Below are positions 47,165 to 58,406 of a stretch of 64,000 bases of DNA, one piece after another. Source of the stretch: Kappaphycus alvarezii (lineage: Eukaryota > Rhodophyta > Florideophyceae > Gigartinales > Solieriaceae); contig NADL03000034.1 in the NCBI GenBank assembly GCA_002205965.3, positions 496,001 through 560,000 on the forward strand, read 5' to 3'. Numbering within the stretch: the stretch's first letter is position 1; each line of letters begins with the position of its first letter. The translations under genes were made by a program, and so were the position numbers. The notes beneath the pieces were generated by a model. The model ran no database searches and was not told the DNA's origin. It was given only the letters and a program-made list of their open reading frames with translations.

Positions 47165-47743
47165 ACCGCCTTTGACTGAGATTTATCAAGAAGCTCGTGT
47201 CGAATGGGAAGGGCGATGCGCAATGGAAGGGTACGAGTGATGGGGGACGCGTCGTGTTTGGTGACAAAAAGAGGTTTAACTGTGATGTAATGGATGGATT
47301 AAGGAGTTACCGACACGATCTCAGGAAAGAAAAGTCAACATTTTCGAAGCGTCAACGTGATGGTAACGAAATCATGGTTTCGGAAACTTTTCGCGTGTTT
47401 GATAGAACTAAATTAGTTCAAACAAGGAGTTGCCTAAATGGACAGGGGCATACGAAGATTTTGGAGAAGTAGCTACTTTCGTGATCAGAAGACAATTTTA
47501 CAGTCTAATGTATGTACTAGAACAATAATGCACCTGCACATTCGTTCTTGGTTGCAAAACTTTGTTTAAATCCCAGGGAATCAGGTTAATGAAGTGATCT
47601 GCGGGGGTTCCTTCATCTCAATGCTGTATAAATTCTGCGAGAATTGCTTTCTAGGAAGTCTACGCCATTACCCACCAGTTTAGCTCTATTTATGAATTAA
47701 TGGACTTCATTAACGTCTGTTGGAGCTCAATAAATGAAATCAA
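47165..47743 (+). pseudogene. Tc1/mariner transposase remnant
   Basis: The 47197-47472 frame carries GRVVFGDKKRFNCD and LRSYRHDLRKEKSTFSKRQ, matching the first catalytic region of Tc1/mariner enzymes (VVFSDEKRF). In other frames there follow NNAPAHS near 47526 (normally QDNAPxH; the second catalytic Asp is Asn) and QFSSIYELMDFINVCWSSIN at 47680-47738, the family C-terminus. The N-terminal helix-turn-helix half and terminal repeats are not visible. With a lost catalytic Asp and frameshifts it cannot be active. Confidence 0.75.
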
Positions 47744-47749
47744 CACTTA

Positions 47750-50700
47750 GAGGATCATTTTTATATATGGTCTAGCGTTGCACAGACTTCATTTCTATGC
47801 AGGAATGGGATAATGGCCATTAATTTTCTGTCAGGTGGTTTTTGTAGTAGTAAAAACGCGAGATATCATATGGCGACAATCAGTGTCAAAAGTACTCTTT
47901 TGAATTTAATTTATGAAAGCGTCTCTCTCGTACAAAAAATTTAGCCATTTATTCTTTATTTTATGCATTATCTCGAAGGGGCATAATTATTTTTAGTTTT
48001 ACTGTACAGATCTTGAAAATTGGCCCACAATAGAATAGAGTGCTGCTGTAAAGTTGCGAAATAGCTTTGACAGTTGAATCTTTTCGGAAATTGCAGGCAA
48101 GAAGCCAGCGTTATTCCTTCAATCTCAGGACAGCGCCACTATTATACCCTCTATATCTATTCATTTTATACTTCATGCTTACCAAGCTCTCGCGCTTCAT
48201 TAGAGCTTTCAATGCTTAAGCTCAAAAGAGTCATGATAAATTCCAATATGCTTTTATAAATGCAATGATTCCCGCTCATTCTTAAATGGTTTTGTGCTTT
48301 GGCTTATAGCAGCTAGATACCGATTGTGCTTATTGAACGCATCTGTATTCTCACAGTCCACCTAATCTTTCAAATTAGGGTCACGAATGACTCTTCATCG
48401 CATTTTCAAAGTGCCACATGATTAAAGCAGGCTTTCTTGATCGACATTTTATCAAACATAGACATTCACGTCACATATACCATTAGTGCAAATAAGGCTA
48501 ACACGCTTGAAAAGGGTCATATTACGCCTCGTAAGTGCATCCGCAAGATTATCCTCTCATAGTATCCACCTGATGACGTTTGTCTCAGCACCCTCAAAGC
48601 TGTACCTCAGCCTCTGAACAATCTGTCGTAGCCTATATTCTCTGCCTTCGTGCAAAGTTGTAATGGTATCTCGTAAGCTCTTGGAGTCCATATTCAACTC
48701 GTGCTTGACTGGTGTTCTGGAGAACAGGGTGTTGATTGCCGTTTTAATTTAGAGGACCTTGTCATGTGTGGACGTTGCAGCCAATATCTCCGCTCCATTT
48801 GACAAATGGCTGATGCTATGCTGCTTATGGGACGACCAGTCAAAAAAGTTGGGAGATTTCTTGATAGTTACAACCCCACCTCTCCATAATACCGATGAAC
48901 TGTCCCGATTGTCCACAGTACCCATATCTTAAATGCGCAGCACCGGAAAGCAAAAACAGCCATATATCAGTCGGTTTATCGACCTTTTAATATCGAATGA
49001 CTGGAACGAGACACTGTAACTTTGAGACCATCTGATTCGATTCAGCAATTTGTTCAACTCGTAGCTTACCAAATAGCCACTGCATAAGCGAGAACAAAAA
49101 AGATAATTGGGGTAGAGACCCGCACCCCAAGTATAGAATTTTTCCTGCACGTCTCTGAAAGTGTTGAATTTATTGTGGCGTTGCTAGTATTTTTTGATCC
49201 CTTTTACTGTTGCGGGACATGGAGAATGGTTGTATAAAATACAATATTCATTCATGGACATCAGGGTCTTACCATTGCCTTCTATCTTAATCTCACCTTC
49301 GTTGTAGTTGAATAATTTATTAGTTCTAATCTTTCACACAATAAATCTTTTTCTTTAGGAAAGAAACGTATCGGCAGAGTATTGTTGGGATCGCGGCAAC
49401 CAGAAAATCATGGCAATTCTTTTCAATGAGTTGTACAATCTTAACGCGAAAAGCACGTTTTACAAAGAGTCGTGCAACTCCAAAGACTCAGCAAAGTCCA
49501 CCGTCGCTCAGCGTCCATTTTCATAACCATACCGTAACAATCAATTGAAGACCTGCTTCAAATATGCTATAAGAGAGAGTGAAAAGTTTTTAAATTAAAC
49601 CTCGCTTGGATCCATAATACTCATGCCATTCAAGTAGGGGTCGGACAAATATTTACCTATTTATGGGTCCACTCCGCGGGTATGTGCCCTTTAAGTATGC
49701 AGCCCTAATTCAAAAACCAGCACTACGAATTCTTTTTTTAAAAATGACATTTCTCGCCTACCTAAAATAATGTTTTTTGATATTCCCATTCAATTAAAAA
49801 ATATTGCCTTATATTGACCCATGACGGTACTGGCACATGACCAGAACGTTTGGCGAAGACAATGAGTGTAATCTACGTTTGATTTCATGTTAAACTTTTG
49901 AATATACCGCCCAACTCCAAAATAGTAATCTGTTGCACAGTAATCATCATGCAACATCTACCACAGATGAAGGTTTCCAGCAGACGATTCATATCCTGTT
50001 CAGGTACTAACTTATCATTGAAGAAAGTCTAATTCCGAAGGCACTGGGCACTTCATTTGTCACCTCAGTTCTGCTAGTTCGGCAATTAAAAAACATCATA
50101 TGTAGGGTTGTTATCACTCTAAATATTTTAACAGTTCATTACCTTCCGAGCTTGTACGAGTTATTCGCAATGGTCGATTGTATTATATGTGAAGCCGCTG
50201 CATTTTTTTACTTGAGTAAAGGTGACGGTGGAAATGTTGACCCTAAACGATACATATATAGTGCGAAACGTTGAGTATCGTTTATTTCAATCAATAGTGC
50301 AGAGATGTAGGTATTTAGATTTCGCAGTAACCGACTCTCTTACTACACACGTATACGTTGCCAACAAGATACATAAAGTTCGCCAAAGCGTATCACATAA
50401 ACATGTATAATACGTATATTCTCTTTGAAAGCGAAGAAAACACTTTTCATTGTTAGAGTTGGAAGGTGATGAAAAGCAAGTTTACGCTTCAACTGCAGAA
50501 CTGACATAGAAACAGTTAACTGTTAAGACTTTCCTTAAAATTTGAACGGGTTCCAGACGATACGAAACGCGATGACTTCACCAGTTAAAAATATTCACAG
50601 CATCCTCCTCGCACTCAAATCGCTACCACATCAAAGAAACGGCCAATGTGACCCTGACCAGTACTGCATGGGAGTCACATTGTCATGACAGTCACAACCA

Positions 50701-50900
50701 AGTCATCATGGTAGCCTCTGGAAACAATTGTAAGTTGCATCAAATGACACCCCAACGCGAAATGGATGAATAACACGGCGGTTGATGAGATCTAAATATA
50801 TGCACAAAGGTCACACTTGTGCATTTCAATATCATTCGCAAAATCGCACAAAAAGTTTGGGCATCTGGTCGCACAACTGGTGGTGCAAACGTCGAAGCGA
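47750..50900. other. AT-rich stretch, no recognisable gene
   Basis: No supported gene. The minus frame at 48929-49150 and plus frame at 50222-50410 are short and unrecognised. Confidence 0.5.
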
Positions 50901-50907
50901 TTACCAT

Positions 50908-50965
50908 CCAGATTAATGTTGCAACAAGTGACGCCCTATCCCGTACGGAATTGGGGACATGTGGC
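50908..50965 (+). repeat. Direct repeat with CCCGTACGG core, copy 1
   Basis: CCAGATTAATGTTGCAACAA followed by GTGACGCCCTATCCCGTACGG recurs, about 85% similar, 206 bp downstream at 51114-51168. The core CCCGTACGGG is palindromic. It lies just upstream of the interrupted reading frame and the LTR element. Confidence 0.6.
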
Positions 50966-51113
50966 TCGGAAACATTACGATAATGTTATTCAGTACTAGA
51001 ATCTCACCATTTCGTAAGTGACCATGTCTGTAGCACTCGTAATATACGACAATCGTACAGTCATCCGATTCTCCAAGGGAATACGGCCGAATTATCATGA
51101 TTAGAACTCAAGC

Positions 51114-51168
51114 CAGATTGATGTTAGAAGAAGTGAAGCCCTATCCCGTACGGGATGGGGACAAGTGA
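51114..51168 (+). repeat. Direct repeat with CCCGTACGGG core, copy 2
   Basis: Partner of 50908-50965, with a perfect CCCGTACGGG palindrome, ending 15 bp before the stop codon of the minus-strand frame at 51183. Confidence 0.6.
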
Positions 51169-51182
51169 GATTTTGGTTCGGC

Positions 51183-51381
51183 CTATACACGCTCTGCCAT
51201 ACCCATCCAAGGCTGCAGTATCTCTGTTGTCCTTGACTTCCGAGATACTGCAGTTAACTGTAAAATGGTTGCAAATAACCGTTCACCCGTAAATAGAACT
51301 GCAACCGCATAAATGGATCGAAATGAATACTTATGTAAGCGAAGCATGACTGCCAAAGAAGGTACTTGCGTGAATTCCTTG
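51183..51381 (-). pseudogene. 3' part of reading frame interrupted by the LTR element
   Basis: A minus-strand frame entering from the LTR junction and ending at a stop at 51183 (about 65 residues, EFTQVPSLAVMLRLHKYSFR at its start). If the LTR element and one copy of the CCTTG duplication are removed, it continues in phase from the frame at 55615-55867. I do not recognise the protein. Confidence 0.6.
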
Positions 51382-51610
51382 TGTAACAACTGACAGCGCT
51401 CCTAACTGACAGTGATATTAGTCCTACATGATCAATTAGAATCTCTATTGATCAGCCTTTAATTAGACAACCTGGAAGGTCGTATTGGTATCATCTAGGC
51501 CTTACATATTTGGGTTGAGTAAAGGCAAAGCTCTGAGGGTGGAGACTCTCACGAGCTACAGTGCCCATCTGTGTGCTTTGTTGAATCAGAATCAGGCTAG
51601 AGTTTCATCA
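51382..51610 (+). repeat. 5' LTR
   Basis: 229 bp, TGTAAC...CATCA. It differs from the 3' LTR (55386-55614) at four positions by my count, about 1.7%. It is preceded by the target duplication CCTTG (51377-51381). Confidence 0.95.
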
Positions 51611-51657
51611 GTAATTACTGCGCACATTTGACCGCAGTCTGACAAGATTCAACCGCG

Positions 51658-54600
51658 ATGGGGGAGCAATCCTATTCGTCTAAGCAGACACTTCGTCAAA
51701 CAATACTGTCCAATTTAGAGGAGCCAAGACTCGAAGGAGTGGCACGGAAGCACTTCACGGCATTCCAGAAATGCCGAGAGTAGTATCAGAAGAAATTGTA
51801 TGAGAAAAATCGAGAGCCAGGTGTTACCATTACCCCTACATCGTACAAAGCCTCTGTAGATGACTCCATTCTCAAGATTTTCATTACAGCGGAATGGATA
51901 ACAGCAAAGACAGTTGACGAGGTCACTGAAGACCAGCACCGTAAATGTATCAAAGACAGAGCTAGCTTCAAACCAGAGGGTAATGATTTAGTGAGGATCG
52001 AAAATGTCATTCGTAAAGTCAAGATGGACTTAACGATACACGAGGCTGACGAACGAGTCTGGACGCTCCACCACCAGTACATAACTGCACTGGAGGGAGC
52101 CGGATTGCAAGAACTACCGGTCCAGAAGCCTCACATATCAATAAAGCACATTCTTCGGCGCATAAAGCCAGCTAGGCTGCGCAATAGAATGAAGAACATT
52201 GTGGAATGGCGCAAGGATGAGGGATTCGAAAAGAAAGACTTCGGCCCCTTCATGCGGGAATTAGCAACGCAAGCCCGGAGACTCGAAGAGAAACAGGAGA
52301 CCGAGAAGTCACACGGAAGTGATGATGAGGACTCCAGCAGTTCATCTACAGTGGGTCGTGGCCGGCCTTAAACCCGTAAACACAAGAGCAATAAAAGGCA
52401 GCGAGATCGAAACGATAGAGCTGACCATGAGGATGATGCCAAGGTCAAGCCTGGTACGAAGTCCAAGCCGGACAGAGAGCTACCGCCGTGTTTGAACCCA
52501 GCCTGTGATAAGCGTCATTTCATCTCGGACTGCCTCATTACATCCCAGGAGGATAAGATTAGACTCCGGAAAGAGTACCGAGACCGCAAGCAGAAGGAGC
52601 GAAAGGATGATAAAAGTAAGAACGGAGGCGGTGCAAGGCATGGGTCTGTCCGGCGCTTTGGCGCAAAGGAAATTGACTCCCACTCCTCTCTGTTCAGTGC
52701 TTCCTTCTGTGACGGTGCAGTGGAGACTGTGGTACTGGGCGATCAAGGGTCAGACACATGTAAGGTGACCAAACTGTGCCCGCCACATATTTATTCTGGA
52801 ATTTCGTCCACTGACCCTGCCAAGCCGCCGGATAACAATGCAAGCGACCTTGTTTGTACAGAGCAAACGACTCTGGACGTCAGTCTACGCATAAGGCACG
52901 GCACAAAGCTTGTGCTCCGCGGGTATCACGTGGAAGATGGCAAATGCGTACATTGAATACGTCATTATCAGGAGGCCGGTGCTGGAATCGATGGGGTGTG
53001 ATAACAAGGCCATCCTAGCAGCAGCGTGTGACCAGCACGATGGTATTATTATCAATATGGCTGATGCTTTAAAGAAAATGGACGCCAAGCGGCGCCCAAC
53101 CCAAGCCGTGAAAATCGCCTCTCTCCTCCAACCCGGTGTGTTTCATAGCAGTGCAACTGAGGGCGATGACGGGCTCCAGGATACCAACGTGTATATTGAC
53201 CTGGGGGACAACGATCAGGAGGTTATAGATGCAGGCATTGCAGCCCCAGTCACCCAAGCGAAGGAGAATGGCATGTCCGAAAAGGGCGTGCAGGAATTGA
53301 GTGGGCTTGTTGAGGAATTTAAGCCGGTTTTCGACTGAGGCTGGGGAAATCCGACCCAGCCCTTGTTCCGCCGATGATGATCAAGCCCGATCCTGCTAAG
53401 CGGCCGGTGAAGGTTAAGGCTCGGCGCTACCCAGCGCCGCAGCGCGCCTTCCTCAAGGCTTACGTAGCGAAGCTTGTCGAGTTAGGTATCTGGATACCTA
53501 ACCCACAAGCTGAGTGGCAAGCGGCACCATTTTTTGTTGTGCCCAAGGTGGGCTCAAAGGCCAAGTTTAGGTGTGCTATTGATTTACGACCCGTCAATGC
53601 GGCTACACTGAAGCAGGCGTGGCCAATGCTACACTTGGATTCTGAAGTACAAGACTTCGCAGGTAGTACATGCTTCGCCGTTATTGATTTCGTACATGGG
53701 TATTGGCAACTACCACTGCATCCGGACTCCTACACCGCATGTGGAATTATATGCCCTGATGGCACCTACTCTTCGACCCGGGTAATACCAGGTCTCACCA
53801 ACCCTGCCGCTCACTTTCAATCGTCAGTTGAGCCTTTGTTCAAGGATTTGTGATCTAATCTGAAGGCGTGGATTGACGATTTCAACCTCTATGCAAAGAG
53901 TGAGACAGCTCTACTTCGACTACTACGGCAATTTTTCCAGATACGTATGGATAACAATCTACTTATCTCTACCAAAAAGAGCACTCTCTTTTCCAAGGAG
54001 ATCCGATGGTGCGGACGCATTTTTCAATGGTGATGGCTTCACCAAGGACCCTGCCAACGTCGAGGGTCTTAAAGACATGCACCCCCCTCAATCCGCTGAT
54101 GAGCTATGTGAATTTATCCACTGTTGTCGCTGGATAGCAACTGTAATACCGGACTTTGACCGACGTGTCGCACTGCTGAATGCTGTGCTTGAAATGGCCT
54201 ATACCAAGGCTGGAAAACGTAAGAAGCGTGCCATTAAAGGATTGCCTCTGCACACGCTGTCTTGGGGCCGTGAGGAAGCCGCAGCATTCCAGGGATTACA
54301 AGACAGCTTGCGCGATGCAGTCCGTTTAGCTTATCATAAGCAAGGAAAAGTGATATGTGTTTACACAGATGCGTCCAACAACCACTGGTCGGGCGTGGTG
54401 ACGCAGACGGATCCGGAGAATATAAGAATCAGTCATCACTTCACAACAGCTTATTCGCCGTGGGCTAACGGAACCGTGGAGCGCGTTTGCCGCGAGGTAC
54501 TGCGAGCATGCAAGGCCTTACTTCATGAGTTTAGACTAAGTGTTCAGGACTGGCCATCTGTAACGGAATGTGTTCAGAGTGTGTTGAATCACGCACCAAT

Positions 54601-55336
54601 CAAGCGCCTAAGGACTCGGCCGGGCCAATCAGGTGTTTACCTAACACCACTCGAGGTTTTTACAGGCCACAAACCTTCCCTTCCACTACTACAAGCCCTG
54701 CCGGTCGACAAGTATCTGTCGCTACCGCGTTTATCTGAGGTTCGAGCACGCCAGCTCATTGACATCGAGCGAGCACATGTAGCCGTCGACCGACTGCACC
54801 GTGAGGTCAGTACTACCGTGTCAAAAAAGCGAAAGCATTCTATCAAACGTCACAATGCTCGCACGGGTATCCTACCTGTGTCATTTGAAATCGGTGATTT
54901 TGTGTTGGTTCGACACCCAGTCAAGCAAAGGCATAAGTTACATCTTAAGGAGCGAGATCCTCAGCAGGTAGTTGGAGCTAAATCTACTTGGGTTTATGAA
55001 GTTCGTGACTTAGTCAAGCACAAGACTGAATTTTTGCATGCTCGACGGATAGTACTGTATCGAGCCAAGCTACAGGATCAGACCGTCGATCCGCTGCTGC
55101 TTAGGTTTGCTGAACATTCTGAAACAACATACCAGAATGCTAAGAACTTGCGGGACATCCGCTTGCAGCACGTCAACATCCAGATCCTAGTTGAATGGCA
55201 GGGACTACCGGATCAGATTGATCAGACATGGGAGCCGATCGAAGTGGTACATGAAGATCTACCCGGACTCCTAGAGGACTTCCTATGCAGTTCAGGGAAA
55301 AGGGCCTTGAAGCAAAGGGCTAAAAGGCTCTGTTAA
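51658..55336 (+). pseudogene. Ty3/gypsy Gag-Pol, defective
   Basis: The Gag frame opens at ATG 51658 and runs in one frame to about 52900, broken by TAG near 51781 and TAA at 52369. It has a variant zinc knuckle (CLNPACDKRHFISDC, CX4CX3HX4C) near 52493 and a protease-like VVLGDQGSDTCKV near 52735. After a shift near 52910 comes the segment preceding RT. RT (about 53340-54000) shows WAAxP-type and FRCAIDLRPVNAAT motifs, FAVIDFVHGYWQLPL and the active site AWIDDF (53868), with a TGA at 53851. RNase H begins CVYTDASNNHWSGVV at 54358 but jumps straight to the integrase end HHFTTAYSPWANGTVER. A chromodomain-like tail (VEWQGL ... TWEPIEVV) ends at 55336. Gag and Pol are non-functional here. Confidence 0.9.
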
Positions 55337-55385
55337 TTCTCTGATGAATGAACGTACTGTGAACTTGCATAACTTCATGGGGCCG

Positions 55386-55614
55386 TGTAACAACTGACAG
55401 CGCTCCTAACTGACAGTGATATTAGTCCTACAGGATCAATTAGAATCTCTATTGATCAGCCTTTAATTAGACAACCTGAAAGGTCGTATTGGTATCATCT
55501 AGGCCTTACATATTTGGGTTGAGTAAAGGCAAAGCTCTGAGGGTGGAGACTCTCACGAGCTACAGTGCCCATCGGTGTGCTTTGTTGAATCAGAATCAGG
55601 CTAGAGTTGCATCA
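55386..55614 (+). repeat. 3' LTR
   Basis: 229 bp, the partner of 51382-51610. It is followed by the target duplication CCTTG (55615-55619). Confidence 0.95.
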
Positions 55615-57604
55615 CCTTGATGTATTTCGCCGCCACTTCGAATAGGTTAATGAATCTAGATAGTGAACGCCTATCTTCCTTCTCACCCCTCCTTGCCTTA
55701 GACTCTCCGGGTACCACGCTCACATCATAGCATGCGGCAATTATGAAATTTTCACGCTTAGTGTATAATTCCTCCAGTTTCCTCTTTTTAATAACATCAA
55801 TGTTCTTGTTCGTACCTACTGTCTTTCCTTGTTTTGCCTCATCAACTTTTGGGTAAAAAACGCACATCCGACTCTACCCGTTCAACGATTGTGAGTACTC
55901 ACTGACAAAACCAATCTCAACCTTATTCTTATCAGGAGCTCCATTCAATCGATTCCAATCTGTTAAAAAGAATCCCAAATAGTTGAAGAAGCTTATCTTT
56001 ACTTTCTCGAAAGACTGATGAAGATTAGCACAATACAGCTTGTAAACGACCCTTGCCCCGGGAACTGCAATATCGTGCTTTGACGGCTCTTCTCTCAACT
56101 CTTCCGCTCTCGCTCCATCACGCCTTGTCTCACCAATGTTCCGTTGCTACCACGTAACTTTTCTCAAGCCAAGCAGTTCGCTTGATTTTGGTCTTGATGC
56201 TCTTCCGTAATGTGCTCTTCATGAAACGGTTATTCTTAACCGTCTCTTTTTTTGAATACCGGTACCGATTGCTTTTCCGTGTTCATTGCTTTCAATGAAA
56301 GTCTCGAACTGGTTGTGTTGAACATTTAGAACTGTACCAGTGATGACTCAAAACTGAAAATCGCAGTGAGCCAGCCCTACCCCATGATGGTACAAATCTT
56401 TAGTTTTATAAGATGGAAGGCTAAATATCATAGTGAGGATTGCAGATGCCACTGATTCAACCATCGCAGGCATCCCATAATTTCCAACGCTCTCTTTGAT
56501 AATGTAACGAACCTTGTAGCATGTAACGAAGGAGAAGTTTTCAGTACTGAAAACAAGTGTCGCATGTGAAATATAAAGATCCAAAAGATCGCCTCTTTTG
56601 GTTTTGGTTTTGCATCTCTGTGTCTTGCCAGTCCCATTTGTCGAAACAGATAACACGGGTTTGATCTTCGTATCAAGCTCCCTTGAATGAGATCTTAGAT
56701 CGAAAATGTCAGTACTGACTAACTCGCGGGCACTAATAACTTCTTTACTAATCTTTTTTTCAAGTTCTTCTCCAAATTAGTTCAGTAATACCTTCAATCT
56801 ATCGACCTTGAGGGGGCTAGAAAGGAATAACTTTGGCTTCTCTCTGCATGCTAATTCTGTTCTCGTCGACGCGCGCGATTCGTCTTCATCGTGAACCTCT
56901 ATCCGATTACCGTTAGGAGAATATTCTCTCCTTGATAATATGCCATTCTCCGAGTTGATGTAATCTTTTCGAAGTATGTCACATGTAAGAGCAGATGAAA
57001 AATAGAGGAGTGCGTATACCAGTACTGGCTGCAGTGTTGATACTTGTGAATTTCGATGCTTGCGCATCCTCATGCCCATTATTGTTGTCCTTAACGAAAC
57101 CTGAAACTCTTGAATTGTAAACATTTGATACAATTCTTCTCTTCAATAACTTTTGTCGATCACTCCATCCGGACACGATATTTTCTCCATCTGGAGAGAC
57201 GCACTTCCCCCCCAACCGTATTTGTCGGTTGTCTCTGCGTAGCAGCAGCAGTGGCTAAGAAATAGAATCGAAAAATGCCTAATTTTGTAAGAGAAATTCG
57301 TCTTGGTTGCTTAATACCAAGATTCCCATTCTGACCAATAATGCCATCCTTCGGGGAATTTGGTGATGTATACCTGTGATTCTGCGCTACAGCTTTTGCA
57401 TTTAGTTTCTCAAGAGTTTGCTTGTATGCTTCCATTCTCTGTAGAGAGGTTTGGTTGCGTCTTGTTCGGGTAGGCTTCATACTGAAGCTGGTATAAAGTC
57501 GTAGTTGGTAGACTGCTAAGCGCCCAAGAAAATTCCTTACTTCCTGTTTTTGGCGTAGGCACTAGTTGGTCACAGGTATGTGAGAAGTGACTGCTTAAGA
57601 GCAA
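55615..57604 (-). pseudogene. Unidentified minus-strand gene interrupted by the LTR element
   Basis: Open minus-strand stretches follow one another: 57604-57410, 57480-57160, 57215-56979, 57133-56777, 56656-56348, 56098-55874 and 55867-55615. Composition is ordinary and charged (SLSRFINLFEVAAKYIK at the junction; FEKVKISFFNYLGFFLTDWN near 55990). The frame changes suggest introns or decay. No domain is recognised. The last piece continues in phase into 51381-51183 across the empty site. Upstream, at 57795, an ORF runs divergently, an arrangement also seen in two-gene transposons, so this could be a transposon gene rather than a host gene. Confidence 0.35.
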
Positions 57605-57794
57605 TAAAAAGTGAATTGGTGTTCGTCCAGTGGGTGGTGGAGTAATCTAACAAGTACTTCTTCTACCTATCTGGCTGGGTGGCGTTCAAGTACGTAACTC
57701 AGCTTATTAATATTATTTTTTGAAACAAGTGATTGGGGATTGAGCGTGAAATCTCTTTGAACGTCACAATTCCTGTTCCAGGACACTAATAGCA

Positions 57795-58406
57795 GTGATC
57801 GGTTGGGAGTATTCGAAACGGCACGTTTCCTTTGGTTGTCTTGCTGTTTCGGTTGTTGCCGCCACGAAACCATTCCAATATCGATCTGAGTCCATTATAC
57901 TGGACTATTTCATCACGTACATGGATATCCCTTCAGTAGAGCAGGAAGAGTTTTCGAGGCCTAGGAGATCACATGGAGATGCGTGCTTCGAAAAAGCCAT
58001 CATCCCAGATCGTGGAGATGCAATTCAAGTGTCGTGGAAAATGGACCCTTTGGAGGGAAAGCAGGAGGTTTGGTGTTTCGCGGATGTTCATTATATCGCG
58101 GAGTACTCTTCATATTCCACCGTTGGGTATGACGTGTTGTTGTATCCAGAAGGAGATGGTTCTCTTAAGGAAGTTCGTGAAGCTGATTTCCTACAGTGCC
58201 GTCTACTACGACTTCATAATGACGATGGCGATGACGACGAAAATCCAACCCTATCATGGCGATTCGGTGGGTATCAGAGACATCGTACACTGTTCCAGTC
58301 CACAGACTATTCTTCGGACCGAGACTGGCTTGATACTGTTCAAGCTAATTTGGAGAAACGAAGATCTTCGTGTAGTGATACCCAGAAAGATCTGCGAGGT
58401 ACTTAA
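57795..58406 (+). CDS. Unidentified 203-codon ORF
   Basis: An uninterrupted frame giving a Trp/Tyr-rich, acidic product. A central segment (QVSWKMDPLEGKQEVWCFAD, then YDVLLYPEGDGSLKEV) has the alternating pattern of a small beta-barrel such as a Tudor- or BAH-like reader fold, but that is only a guess. The start could be the internal ATG at 57921. It is divergent from the minus-strand gene at 55.6-57.6 kb. I do not recognise the family. Confidence 0.4.
   Translation: MIGWEYSKRHVSFGCLAVSVVAATKPFQYRSESIILDYFITYMDIPSVEQEEFSRPRRSHGDACFEKAIIPDRGDAIQVSWKMDPLEGKQEVWCFADVHYIAEYSSYSTVGYDVLLYPEGDGSLKEVREADFLQCRLLRLHNDDGDDDENPTLSWRFGGYQRHRTLFQSTDYSSDRDWLDTVQANLEKRRSSCSDTQKDLRGT

Larger units (their letters stand above)
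51382..55614 (+). mobile_element. Ty3/gypsy LTR retrotransposon, recent, internally deleted
   Basis: A 4.23-kb element with 229-bp LTRs and a perfect 5-bp target duplication CCTTG (51377-51381 and 55615-55619). The internal order gag, protease, RT, RNase H, integrase, chromodomain-like is that of Ty3/gypsy. Low LTR divergence indicates recent insertion. The body lacks most of RNase H and the first half of integrase, so it must have been copied with help from a complete relative, or lost the segment after insertion. It lies inside a minus-strand reading frame. Confidence 0.93.

Noticed and set aside
51382-55614. Infectious retrovirus-like element with envelope gene
   Set aside because: No envelope-like frame is present, and Gag-Pol is broken and internally deleted.
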